NCBI GenBank assembly: GCA_017391545.1
Contig: JAFOYD010000060.1
Coordinates: 1 to 14,841, forward strand
Reading direction: 5' to 3'
Length of the DNA stretch: 14,841 nt
Source: Lachnospiraceae bacterium
GTDB taxonomy: Bacteria; Bacillota; Clostridia; Lachnospirales; Lachnospiraceae
In this document: positions 1 to 7,354 of the stretch, piece after piece
Layout: each line of letters begins with the position of its first letter
How positions within the stretch are numbered: the stretch's first letter is position 1
Position numbers and translations under genes: made by a program
Notes under the pieces: generated by a model
Told to the model about the DNA's origin: nothing
What the model saw: only the letters and a program-made list of their open reading frames with translations
The model's database searches: none

Positions 1-829
1 AATTAATAATCGACCATGGGTTATAAATACTTATATGTTTTCCAAATATGAAACCGTCATACCAATTCTTTACTTCCTGTTTTCTGTCCGACAAGCCATA
101 TTCATTAAGTGCCGCAAATACCTCATTCTCCGTAAATCCAAAATACTCTGCATAATCATTTGAAAAAACTGTAGCCAGATTTGAATGATCCAACCCTGAA
201 TAGACAGGATCTGCTGAAATTCCGGTAAATCCGGTAAGTACTGCTCTTCCCAGATATTCATTTCCTTTAAAACTCATCGACAAGAACATTCTGTAGAAAT
301 CTGAAAACTCTTCCCAGTAACCATTAAGCCATGCATCCTGCAAAGGAGTATCATATTCATCAAGAAAAATGAGCGGTCTTTTACCAAAATGATTATACAG
401 ATATCTTGATAAGTTGTTCAGTGCAAAAGACAGACTATAATTATCAGCAGGAATGAAATCAAATTCTCCATAAAGGTTCTTAAGAATTTGAAAAATCCGA
501 AGTTTCATATCTTTATAATTTCCTGGTCTAATACCTGCAAAGCTTAGATATATCACTGGATATGTTCCCTGTAATTCTCTGTACTTTTCTTCTTTCCAAA
601 TGGAAAGTCCCTCAAACAGTTCACTTCTACCAGCATATTTATTTGAGAAAAAACAGTTGAGCATATCAATATTTAGCGTTTTACCAAACAGGTGTGGTCT
701 GGCTATGATCGTCACTGCATCTCCACACTCCCACCATTCCTTTATGAAATTTGTTTTATCAACATAAAAAGCATCTCTTGTCCGAATATCCTCAAAATAC
801 TGTAATCCTATCGCCACTGTCTTTGCCAT
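1..829 (-). CDS. AAA-ATPase-like (DUF1703-type) protein, 5' part, runs off the left edge
   Basis: The frame is open for 276 codons from ATG at 829 to the window edge, with no stop. A GGGAGGT ribosome binding site lies just upstream. The layout matches the AAA-ATPase_like family: the FYVDKT segment (about residues 21-26), a P-loop variant RPHLFGKT (44-51), a Walker B LIFLDEYDTPLQ (153-164), and WYDGF followed by YNPWSIIN (256-276). Family members usually continue into a PD-(D/E)XK-type nuclease domain, which would lie outside the window. Their cellular role is unestablished, though they are common and multicopy in gut Firmicutes and Bacteroidetes. Two oddities are visible: the P-loop has His-Leu where the family normally has Arg-Arg (RPRRFGKT), and the usual TGILRVAKES segment reads TGFTGISADP. 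Either could mark a diverged or weakened copy. Family assignment is firm; function is not. Confidence 0.88.
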   Translation of the reverse strand, partial: MAKTVAIGLQYFEDIRTRDAFYVDKTNFIKEWWECGDAVTIIARPHLFGKTLNIDMLNCFFSNKYAGRSELFEGLSIWKEEKYRELQGTYPVIYLSFAGIRPGNYKDMKLRIFQILKNLYGEFDFIPADNYSLSFALNNLSRYLYNHFGKRPLIFLDEYDTPLQDAWLNGYWEEFSDFYRMFLSMSFKGNEYLGRAVLTGFTGISADPVYSGLDHSNLATVFSNDYAEYFGFTENEVFAALNEYGLSDRKQEVKNWYDGFIFGKHISIYNPWSIIN

Positions 830-866
830 GGTGATACCTCCCATTAAACATATAAATTTTCTCTTT

Positions 867-953
867 CTACATTAATCCATAGTTGCTCGTAAAATGCGAT
901 TTCTTCTGATATTGTCCATTTTCCTCAGGGGATTGCATTTTTCTTTCCAGCAT
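867..953 (-). CDS. Possible 28-residue small protein
   Basis: A 28-codon frame runs from ATG at 953 to TAG, beginning MLERKMQSPEENGQ. It has AAGGAG at 962-967, eight bases before the ATG, which is good spacing. It lies 23 bases after the end of the 95-codon frame and 37 bases before the AAA-ATPase-like gene, so the three could be cotranscribed. The product is hydrophilic with no membrane segment. I recognise no family. A competing frame across the same DNA reads KWTISEEIAFYEQLW and onward to a stop at about 842 after an in-frame TGA. It also looks protein-like, so the segment could instead be the decayed 3' end of an older gene. Confidence 0.3.
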   Translation of the reverse strand: MLERKMQSPEENGQYQKKSHFTSNYGLM

Positions 954-976
954 CTTTTAGGCTCCTTACATTTTCA

Positions 977-1264
977 CTATACTGCATAATGCAATTTGTT
1001 TCCCTGGACACGCTGAATCGTCACAGAAACGATTTTTTTATCCACAAGTGATTTTTTCGCTTTTTGATCGGTTTCATCATCATAATAATCATAATCAATA
1101 ATGATATCCGAACCATCAACATAAAGTTCCCCTGTTAAGGAATGATACTTTATGGCATCGGCAGAAAACGATATTTCGCCTGCATACACCCCCTGTTTGT
1201 TATACAGACAAATTTGTTTATCATCTACCCCACTCCTCGCTTCAAAATACAATTCAATCACCAA
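977..1264 (-). CDS. Hypothetical 95-residue acidic protein, possibly a 3' gene remnant
   Basis: The frame encodes about 95 residues with an acidic stretch (IIIDYDYYDDETD, about 54-66) and alternating hydrophobic segments that suggest a small beta-rich domain. No membrane segment or known motif is visible. The start is poor: only TTG (1264) or GTG (1261) is available and neither has a Shine-Dalgarno sequence. The same frame stays open further upstream to a TGA near 1300. Beyond that TGA it is open again to about 1420, with protein-like content (TPVAPGDVWMAKK). This fits a longer gene broken by a nonsense mutation better than a healthy short gene. I do not recognise the product. Confidence 0.4.
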   Translation of the reverse strand: MVIELYFEARSGVDDKQICLYNKQGVYAGEISFSADAIKYHSLTGELYVDGSDIIIDYDYYDDETDQKAKKSLVDKKIVSVTIQRVQGNKLHYAV

Positions 1265-1443
1265 AATCGGGGTATAGATGCTTGCTTTTTTGTCTCTATT
1301 TCAATGGAGATTAGAAATATCTATATATGACCCCAGACAAGAAACATCGTTCGCTTTTTTTGCCATCCATACATCACCCGGTGCAACAGGTGTCTGGATA
1401 TAGCTCTGTTAGTCCTCTGATATTGATTTCATACGCTGTCTCC
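1265..1443. other. Gene-poor stretch with decayed coding-like fragments
   Basis: This 179-base gap lies after the ATPase gene. On the minus strand a 7-codon frame (MKSISED) follows an AGGGAG site at good spacing. Another frame reads YEINIRGLTELYPDT into a TGA, and a third reads TPVAPGDVWMAKK in phase with the 95-codon frame. None is long enough to call as a gene. No convincing terminator hairpin with a T-run was found after the ATPase stop. Confidence 0.3.
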
Positions 1444-2352
1444 CTATTCCAGAACCTTATCCCTTGTAAAGTATTCGCACTTAGTACCCTTACAGCAGCA
1501 CTGTCTGACATAGCACTGATTTAGCTTTGACTTGCTGTACTGGGCGGGAGTATTGGCTGTAATATTATTGAGTAGGCCTGTGCAGTATTTCTCCATGCTG
1601 ATACACTTTGTATCTACTACTCTTTCAGGATGCTCTATCAACTCCTGCACTTTCTCGTTATTCTTAAACATTCCATTGTTCAGTAATTTCCATTCAAAAG
1701 ATTCAGGCAGATACATGTCAGCACCTGTAAGTTCCATATCCTGTATATATGCACCGATGGCACTTCCGTCACCGATGAGTAAACTGTTCTGCGAACCATA
1801 CTTTGACAGGTTGCTGTTACCATGGCTTGTAGTTACTTTATCTCCAAAAAAATACTGATAGTATTCCAGCCCTGCATCCTCATCTTCTGTAACAATCATA
1901 TCCTTTTCTGTCAGCTTATCATAATCAGGATATACCCGTTCCAAAGAATGATATTTCCCGGATGTCTTTATTTTATAAATTTCTCGATAACTGTAAGGAA
2001 TTGCCGGAAGGGACTCTCTTGTAATGATGATGAAGCAATTATCCGACTTTAAAACGAGTGAGGCGAACTCTTTTGTTTTCAAATGCGAGAAATCTTCGTC
2101 TATAACATAAATCTTCCCACTCTCATTGCTCAGCTCATATTGGTAGCCTGTTTCATATAACGCTACGACCGGAACATCACAGGCAATATTGACTCCTGTC
2201 CTTGAAGATGTGTTCGCATCACTCACCATCTGGAACAGTGTCGATTTTCCTGTGGCACTGTCACCTCTGATCACTGTAATTTTTCTATTTATTGAAATTT
2301 TAAACTGGATGTCTCTTTTATTCTGTACTAAAATGTCATGCTGTGTCTCCAT
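1444..2352 (-). CDS. P-loop ATP-binding protein with possible Toprim-like C-terminal half
   Basis: The protein has 302 residues. The ATG at 2352 follows a GGGAG site at 7-nt spacing. The N-terminal half is a P-loop ATPase: Walker A GDSATGKST (about 30-38) and a Walker B-like IYVIDED (about 80-86), then FIIITRESLPAIPYS. The C-terminal half holds IVTEDEDAG (about 152-160) and LLIGDGSAIGAYI (about 191-203), followed by YLPESFEW. The spacing of acidic Glu/Asp segments after an ATPase is reminiscent of the OLD-family ATPase-Toprim order in a compact form; that is inference, since the residues are not a clean Toprim signature. The last 25 residues are Cys-rich (C-x4-CCC-x3-C). The start overlaps the upstream DUF4869-like gene by 25 bases, so the two are translationally linked. 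The function is unknown. Confidence 0.72.
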   Translation of the reverse strand: METQHDILVQNKRDIQFKISINRKITVIRGDSATGKSTLFQMVSDANTSSRTGVNIACDVPVVALYETGYQYELSNESGKIYVIDEDFSHLKTKEFASLVLKSDNCFIIITRESLPAIPYSYREIYKIKTSGKYHSLERVYPDYDKLTEKDMIVTEDEDAGLEYYQYFFGDKVTTSHGNSNLSKYGSQNSLLIGDGSAIGAYIQDMELTGADMYLPESFEWKLLNNGMFKNNEKVQELIEHPERVVDTKCISMEKYCTGLLNNITANTPAQYSKSKLNQCYVRQCCCKGTKCEYFTRDKVLE

Positions 2353-2777
2353 AGCAGATACTCCCTTTCAAATTCCTTCGCATTGTGACAGATGGCTCCA
2401 TCACGCGCAATGCACATATCAAACTGCAGATCACGAAACTTCATTGGATATGCCAAATAAATGCTGAAATCTTTTTTTCTGCTTAATTCCGCCAGTAATT
2501 CTGCACAGTTATCGCCACAGCTGTTGGCATTGCTGATTACGGAATCGTCCGCATTCATAATGATTAACGCCTTTGCTCCACTGCTTATTTCGCGTATTGT
2601 GATTGGACCAAGCACTGGGCTCTGTACAAGTCCCTCAGATACTAATTCTGACTTGTCAATTTCCCTGATTACTCTTCTTGCCCAATCATCAAGCCATTCT
2701 TCCGTATATGCATTATTAAAATATTTTGAAGTAGAAATAATGTCTTGCTCCTCAAGCTCAAAATATACTTTTACCAT
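2328..2777 (-). CDS. DUF4869-like protein
   Basis: The protein has 149 residues. The ATG at 2777 is preceded by AAAGGGG. The sequence has the features I associate with DUF4869 proteins of Firmicutes: an N-terminal VYFELEEQDII segment, a YFNNAYTEEWLDD block (about 19-31), VQSPVLGPITIREISSGAKALIIM (about 52-75), and SCGDNCAELL (about 86-95). This is from memory, not a profile search. It is soluble with no signal peptide. The gene overlaps the following ATPase gene by 25 bases and starts 47 bases after the protease stop codon. The conserved overlapping partnership suggests that it acts with the ATPase, perhaps as sensor, effector or inhibitor; none of these roles is shown by the sequence. Confidence 0.7.
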   Translation of the reverse strand: MVKVYFELEEQDIISTSKYFNNAYTEEWLDDWARRVIREIDKSELVSEGLVQSPVLGPITIREISSGAKALIIMNADDSVISNANSCGDNCAELLAELSRKKDFSIYLAYPMKFRDLQFDMCIARDGAICHNAKEFEREYLLWRHSMTF

Positions 2778-2824
2778 TTCTTACCCCTTTCTGCAAGCTT
2801 TCGAAATAGCATCTTTTACCGGTT

Positions 2825-5800
2825 CTATTTCCACCACACAACGGTCTTTGATTTGATGCGGAAGGTTGCTGTTTTCGTACCGCCAAACTGTGCGATACCT
2901 CTGATCGTCAGCTTTGCATTTCCTTTCCTGACATTGTTTGTGTATCCTGCTATGTCGTAATCCGTCCCGTATGTAAGCTTTCTTCCCTGGAAAGTGACAG
3001 TAATGTCATTTTCACCCGGTTCGATTGCTTTGCCAGTGTAGATCTGATTTTCCACCGTTACCTTCACTTTGCTCAGGTCGTATTCCGTGATGCGGTATTG
3101 CCCGGTCAGCGTACCTGTGTAGTTGTTCATTCCGGTAATGGTCACATTCAGTACTGTTCCACTTGGTACGATGTCCTTGTCACCGACCGTCTCTCCCTCG
3201 CCGCGGATGCGTCCATCTGCGAGCGTTGTCTGTGAAGCGTAGGTATAGCGGAAGGTTTTGCCATAATCTTTTCCTGCTGTCAGCACTTTTCCGTCCAGAT
3301 CCGTCACCGACAGCTTCGTTTTGTATGCGCCGGCTTTTTTGCTGTATACTTTGTCGGACGCATTCATCGTAAGCAGTCCAATGTCCTGTGTGGTGATTGC
3401 AAAGGAAAGTGTTCTGGTTCCCTTGAAATTTTTGATGCCTGTCACTACCACCTCAGGTGATTTTTTCGAGGATACTGCTGTCGTATTGTTTTTGTAACTC
3501 AGCTTGTAGTCGGTGCCATATACAAGCTCTTTGCCGTCACAGGTAACCACAGGCTCCGGTCTGCTACCGCCCTTTGCGTAGGGTGCCTTCTTTGGAAGCT
3601 CGATTGCAATCCGTCCGGCACTGTCGCTGTGGATATCATACGGCGTGATTCTGTAGGTCTTTTTCAGGGTTCCGTCATAGCTGTTCATGCCGGTAAACAG
3701 GATCGTGGCTGTACCGGCATTTGTATGATTCACATAGCTTACCTGATAATCTGTTCCTTCCTTCAGGGTTGTCGTCCCGCCTGCCGTCCTGATGCTAAGC
3801 TGATATCCTGTCTGTTCGACAGCTTTGCCTGTGTAGGAGAGGTTTTTTTCAAGTCCTGCTACCGCTGCCTTTGTGATGCTGGTGCCGACGATTTTGAAGC
3901 TGACACGCTTCGTTCCGTGATAGGTTGTGCCGTTTCCGGTAATGATTGCTGTGGCTGTACCGGAGCTGATATTATTCGCATATGTGACGGTGTAATCCTG
4001 GTTTTCCGTAAGCACCACTTTTCCAAGTTTAACGGTAAGTTTTGGCTCAATGGGATTTCCTGTATAGGTCTGGTCTTTTACTTTTGACACGGTTGCCTTG
4101 CTGATTAGTCCCTCGTCCGTGATCGTCAGCGAAACTTCCCTGGTGCCGCTGTAATTCCCCTTTCCTTTTATGAGAATTTTGTAGGTTCCGATCGCTTTGT
4201 AGGAATCCTGTGCAGTGTCCGGGTATTCTGCTGTGAAATCCTTGTTGTATGTTAGTTTCACGCTATTTCTGTATAGCTCTGGAACAGGGTGCTGTACTTT
4301 TTTGCTATCGTAGGCGCAGACCATATTGTCTGCCGCAAATGCCCCGTCTGAGATATCCTGTGGCAGAATCTGAAATGTCACAATTTCCGTGCCACTGTAA
4401 TTTCCTTTTCCTGTCACAACGATTTTTGGCGCTTTTTCACTGTCGCCGGAGCTGTTTACATTGATATTATTTTTGTAGGAAACGCTGTAATCAGTTCCTT
4501 CTGTCAGAAGCCTGCTCTTGTCATACACACGGATTTTCGGTGTCAGCGACTTTCCGGTATAGGTCTGGTCCTTCACATTTGATACCCAGAATCCGTTTTG
4601 ATAGATGGATACGGTACACGCCACATTGATCTCCCCGATGGCAATTTCAAGTCTGACGGTCTTTTCCTCTGATGCACCTGTCGCGATGATCTGGTTGTCA
4701 GTGATGCGCAGGATTTCCTTTCCATCATTTCCTGACACGACAATGCTTCCACCGTCATCTGATATCGTAAGACTTTGACCGTCTTCACCAAAGGCAAACC
4801 ACGCGATTTCCTCCTGATAAGGATAATGTGCAGGTTCTGCTGCCACCATAAGCTCCTGACTGCTGTTTACCAGCATATCCTTTTCCGCCACGGTCAGAGA
4901 CAATCCTGCCAGTAAAGGCTTGGTCGTGATGCTTGCTGCGCTTGTGTCTGTAAGCTGTGAGGTAAGGCCATTGATGGTCACAAGCACCTTGTAGTAATAC
5001 GTCGTGTCTGGCTGCACATCGCTGTCTGTGTATGTGCTGTCTGTCACCTGGTCTGCAATCAATACAAAGCTGTTGTCATCTCCTGTCTGGCTTCGATAGA
5101 TTGCATATCCCTGCGCCTGTTCGACTGTCGGCATTGATAGTTCTACCTGTCTGCCTCCGGTGATTTTGGGGATGCTGACAGGCTCCGGATACAGGGTGAT
5201 CTCCTTTGTGTCAGATACCTCGCTTTCAAGCGGTTCTCCGGTAATATCTGTATTGCAGGCAATGACTCTGTATGCATAAGCATTGGGCTTTGAAACGCTG
5301 CTGTCTATATATTCCAGTGTGTCGCCACCTTCGATTCTGGCAATCTGCCTGAATTCTCCTGCGTTGTCACTTCGTTCTACATCATACGCCTCTGCCCCGT
5401 CTGCCTTTTCCCACTGCAGGCGGACTGCTCCTTCCTGTACATCAGCCGATAACAGCTTTGGTGTTGCCGGGAGCACCGGGTCTTTGTCATTCGTGAGCAT
5501 ATTGATGCGGAAGGATCTGTTGTTTGTGTTCAAGTCCTGCCATATACTGCTGGTCATATACATGCTTTCACCCGGCTCCGTGGTATTTGCAGACTCACAG
5601 CTTCCCGTGGTGCTCGAAGTCTTCTCGCTGATATCACAGAACAATTTTGCCTTTTGGTCTTCCGGAAACGAGATGACGATTGCCATCTCATCATCGCCTC
5701 CGAACAGCACAAGCTCCGGAATCTCCACCGTATATACGCCTGCATAAGTGGTCACTCCCTCAATGGGATTCTTGAGCATGGCGATACCGCTTTCGGGGTC

Positions 5801-7330
5801 CTTGATCTCACCGTCAACGCGCTCTGGATTTTTGTAGATCTGTATGCTGTACTCCTGTCCACTGCTTGACATCATAAAGGACACTGCGGAAAGCTTTTCT
5901 CTGGATGCATTGGGGCTTTTTGCCTGGTAAATCTGTGCGACCTTCCGGTAACCTGTTGTGTAGCTGACTGGTCTTGCGGTATTTCCGTGAAAATAATTGT
6001 TATCGTAGATGCCCGCCTTGTCTGCCGTTACCACGCAGGCTGCATTTCCACTTCCCATGGAGACGTCCTCATAGGACACGTAGAAGTAACCATTCTTGCC
6101 CCAGTCGCTTCCCCAGCTGTTTCTGACAATCCACGCACCGTCATTCTCAGGGCTTGTCTTAAAGTTTTCCTTAGCATAGGTATCATCCCATCCGACGACC
6201 GTAATGGCGTGGTTCGTTGTCTTGCCAACTTCATTATTGAAATATGTTGCTGTGGAAGCATTGTAAAATGTATTGCTGTGATAATACGACCATGACACAC
6301 AGTCATACTCCATGATTAGTTCTTTGACCGTCTGCACGCGTTCCTCAGTCGAGAGGGATTTTGTTGGTATGAAGTAGCAGCCTTTGAGTGTATACGCCGC
6401 ATCCTGTGCTGTGCCTTGCTCCAGATCTTCGGGCAGTGAGGTGGAATACGGATATTCTGATTCGAAGGCTGCGCCCTGCCAGTTCATGAGCTTCGCTGCC
6501 GCCCTGTAGTCATTCCCGCCTCTCTTGAGGTAGTACTTCTCAGGACTTGAAGTTATGGTGTCGTCACTGGCATTTCCAAGCGCATCGTATCCGGTATGGT
6601 AGGCAAAATACGCCAGATGTCTCTCGGACAAGTCGATCTCATCCACAGACGCATAATTCTGCCTTACCAGCGAATTTTCCATAGCAGCCAGAAAGGAGAA
6701 TGTCCAGCAGGTTCCCCATGGATTCTGATTTTTGACCGCAGTGATCGCTTTGTTTTCCCTTGCATCATACTTCTGCGGAAGCTCCTCCGCTCTGAGGTCA
6801 TATGTGGAAATCTGCAGATTACTGTCCGGAAGCTCCACCACTTCGAGTTCGGGCATATAGTCCGGCACCATCGCCTCCTGCTCGGCAACCTCCTCGGGAG
6901 TTAGCTCTCTGCCACGTATGTATCGGATCTTATCGCTGTCGGTTTCTGCCGGTTTCGTTTCTTGTTCTGTCTCCGTTGTCTCTACTCCACTCGTTTCTTC
7001 ACTTGTCTCTGTTTCGCTTTCCGACTCATCTGACCTTGCTTCGACACTTTCGGATTCTGTGTTTTCTGACTCACTGCTTTCTGTCTCTGTCCGTTCTGCT
7101 TTCGCGCTTTCAGATTCTGTGTATTCCGATTCACTGCTTTCTGTCTCTGTCCGTTCTGTTTTCGTGCTTTCAGATTCTGTGTTCTCTGTTTCGCCACGTT
7201 CTGTCTTTGCTATTTCTGTCTCTATTGTATTGGTCTGTTGCGCAGCATTCAGTGTTACTGCAGGCATCTGTGCGGATAAGACTGCACAGGTCATCAACGA
7301 TGCGACTGCCCGAATCCATTTGCTTTTCAT
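2825..7330 (-). CDS. Giant secreted papain-like (C1A) cysteine protease with Fn3 and repeated Ig-like domains
   Basis: The protein has 1501 residues. A signal peptide covers about 1-30, ending NAA before QQ. A Glu/Ser/Thr-rich linker (31-130) includes 20-residue tandem repeats. A probable propeptide (136-185) is followed by the peptidase domain (about 186-440) with Gln202, Cys208 (NPWGTCWTFS), His374 (NHAITVVGWD) and Asn404 (IVRNSWGSDWG), so the catalytic set is complete. Residues 441-615 resemble the lectin-like domain that follows C1 peptidases in clostridia. Two Fn3-like domains (about 620-715 and 716-803) and an Ig-like stretch (806-910) come next, then about seven copies (912-1501) of a 75-100-residue module with YTGK, GTDY-SY-NN and TG-GNY-GT motifs. 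No LPXTG, dockerin or SLH motif is visible, so anchoring is unclear. The start at 7330 lies 11 bases from GGAG; a nearer out-of-frame ATG at 7337 lacks the signal peptide. The likely role is extracellular protein degradation. Confidence 0.9.
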   Translation of the reverse strand: MKSKWIRAVASLMTCAVLSAQMPAVTLNAAQQTNTIETEIAKTERGETENTESESTKTERTETESSESEYTESESAKAERTETESSESENTESESVEARSDESESETETSEETSGVETTETEQETKPAETDSDKIRYIRGRELTPEEVAEQEAMVPDYMPELEVVELPDSNLQISTYDLRAEELPQKYDARENKAITAVKNQNPWGTCWTFSFLAAMENSLVRQNYASVDEIDLSERHLAYFAYHTGYDALGNASDDTITSSPEKYYLKRGGNDYRAAAKLMNWQGAAFESEYPYSTSLPEDLEQGTAQDAAYTLKGCYFIPTKSLSTEERVQTVKELIMEYDCVSWSYYHSNTFYNASTATYFNNEVGKTTNHAITVVGWDDTYAKENFKTSPENDGAWIVRNSWGSDWGKNGYFYVSYEDVSMGSGNAACVVTADKAGIYDNNYFHGNTARPVSYTTGYRKVAQIYQAKSPNASREKLSAVSFMMSSSGQEYSIQIYKNPERVDGEIKDPESGIAMLKNPIEGVTTYAGVYTVEIPELVLFGGDDEMAIVISFPEDQKAKLFCDISEKTSSTTGSCESANTTEPGESMYMTSSIWQDLNTNNRSFRINMLTNDKDPVLPATPKLLSADVQEGAVRLQWEKADGAEAYDVERSDNAGEFRQIARIEGGDTLEYIDSSVSKPNAYAYRVIACNTDITGEPLESEVSDTKEITLYPEPVSIPKITGGRQVELSMPTVEQAQGYAIYRSQTGDDNSFVLIADQVTDSTYTDSDVQPDTTYYYKVLVTINGLTSQLTDTSAASITTKPLLAGLSLTVAEKDMLVNSSQELMVAAEPAHYPYQEEIAWFAFGEDGQSLTISDDGGSIVVSGNDGKEILRITDNQIIATGASEEKTVRLEIAIGEINVACTVSIYQNGFWVSNVKDQTYTGKSLTPKIRVYDKSRLLTEGTDYSVSYKNNINVNSSGDSEKAPKIVVTGKGNYSGTEIVTFQILPQDISDGAFAADNMVCAYDSKKVQHPVPELYRNSVKLTYNKDFTAEYPDTAQDSYKAIGTYKILIKGKGNYSGTREVSLTITDEGLISKATVSKVKDQTYTGNPIEPKLTVKLGKVVLTENQDYTVTYANNISSGTATAIITGNGTTYHGTKRVSFKIVGTSITKAAVAGLEKNLSYTGKAVEQTGYQLSIRTAGGTTTLKEGTDYQVSYVNHTNAGTATILFTGMNSYDGTLKKTYRITPYDIHSDSAGRIAIELPKKAPYAKGGSRPEPVVTCDGKELVYGTDYKLSYKNNTTAVSSKKSPEVVVTGIKNFKGTRTLSFAITTQDIGLLTMNASDKVYSKKAGAYKTKLSVTDLDGKVLTAGKDYGKTFRYTYASQTTLADGRIRGEGETVGDKDIVPSGTVLNVTITGMNNYTGTLTGQYRITEYDLSKVKVTVENQIYTGKAIEPGENDITVTFQGRKLTYGTDYDIAGYTNNVRKGNAKLTIRGIAQFGGTKTATFRIKSKTVVWWK
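7048..7187 (-). repeat. 60-bp in-frame tandem repeat in the protease linker
   Basis: Near-identical 60-bp units sit in exact register (about 2.3 copies), for example CACTGCTTTCTGTCTCTGTC at 7072-7091 and again at 7132-7151. Each unit encodes 20 residues of the type TESES-KxER-TETESSESE (residues about 51-70, 71-90, then a diverged 91-110). Being a multiple of three, gain or loss of units would keep the frame. The segment separates the signal peptide from the catalytic domain and is probably a flexible, highly acidic spacer. Confidence 0.85.
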
Positions 7331-7354
7331 CAGTCATTACACTCCTTCAATCTT

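Noticed and set aside
2778..2824. Short frame reading VKDAISKACRKG before the DUF4869-like gene
   Set aside because: It reads like a protein tail but is only about 17 codons, overlaps the protease stop region, and has no ribosome binding site.
3629..4087. 152-codon plus-strand frame inside the protease gene
   Set aside because: It is opposite the Ig-like repeat modules, which are clearly under coding constraint on the minus strand; its Cys-rich content looks like reverse-complement artefact.
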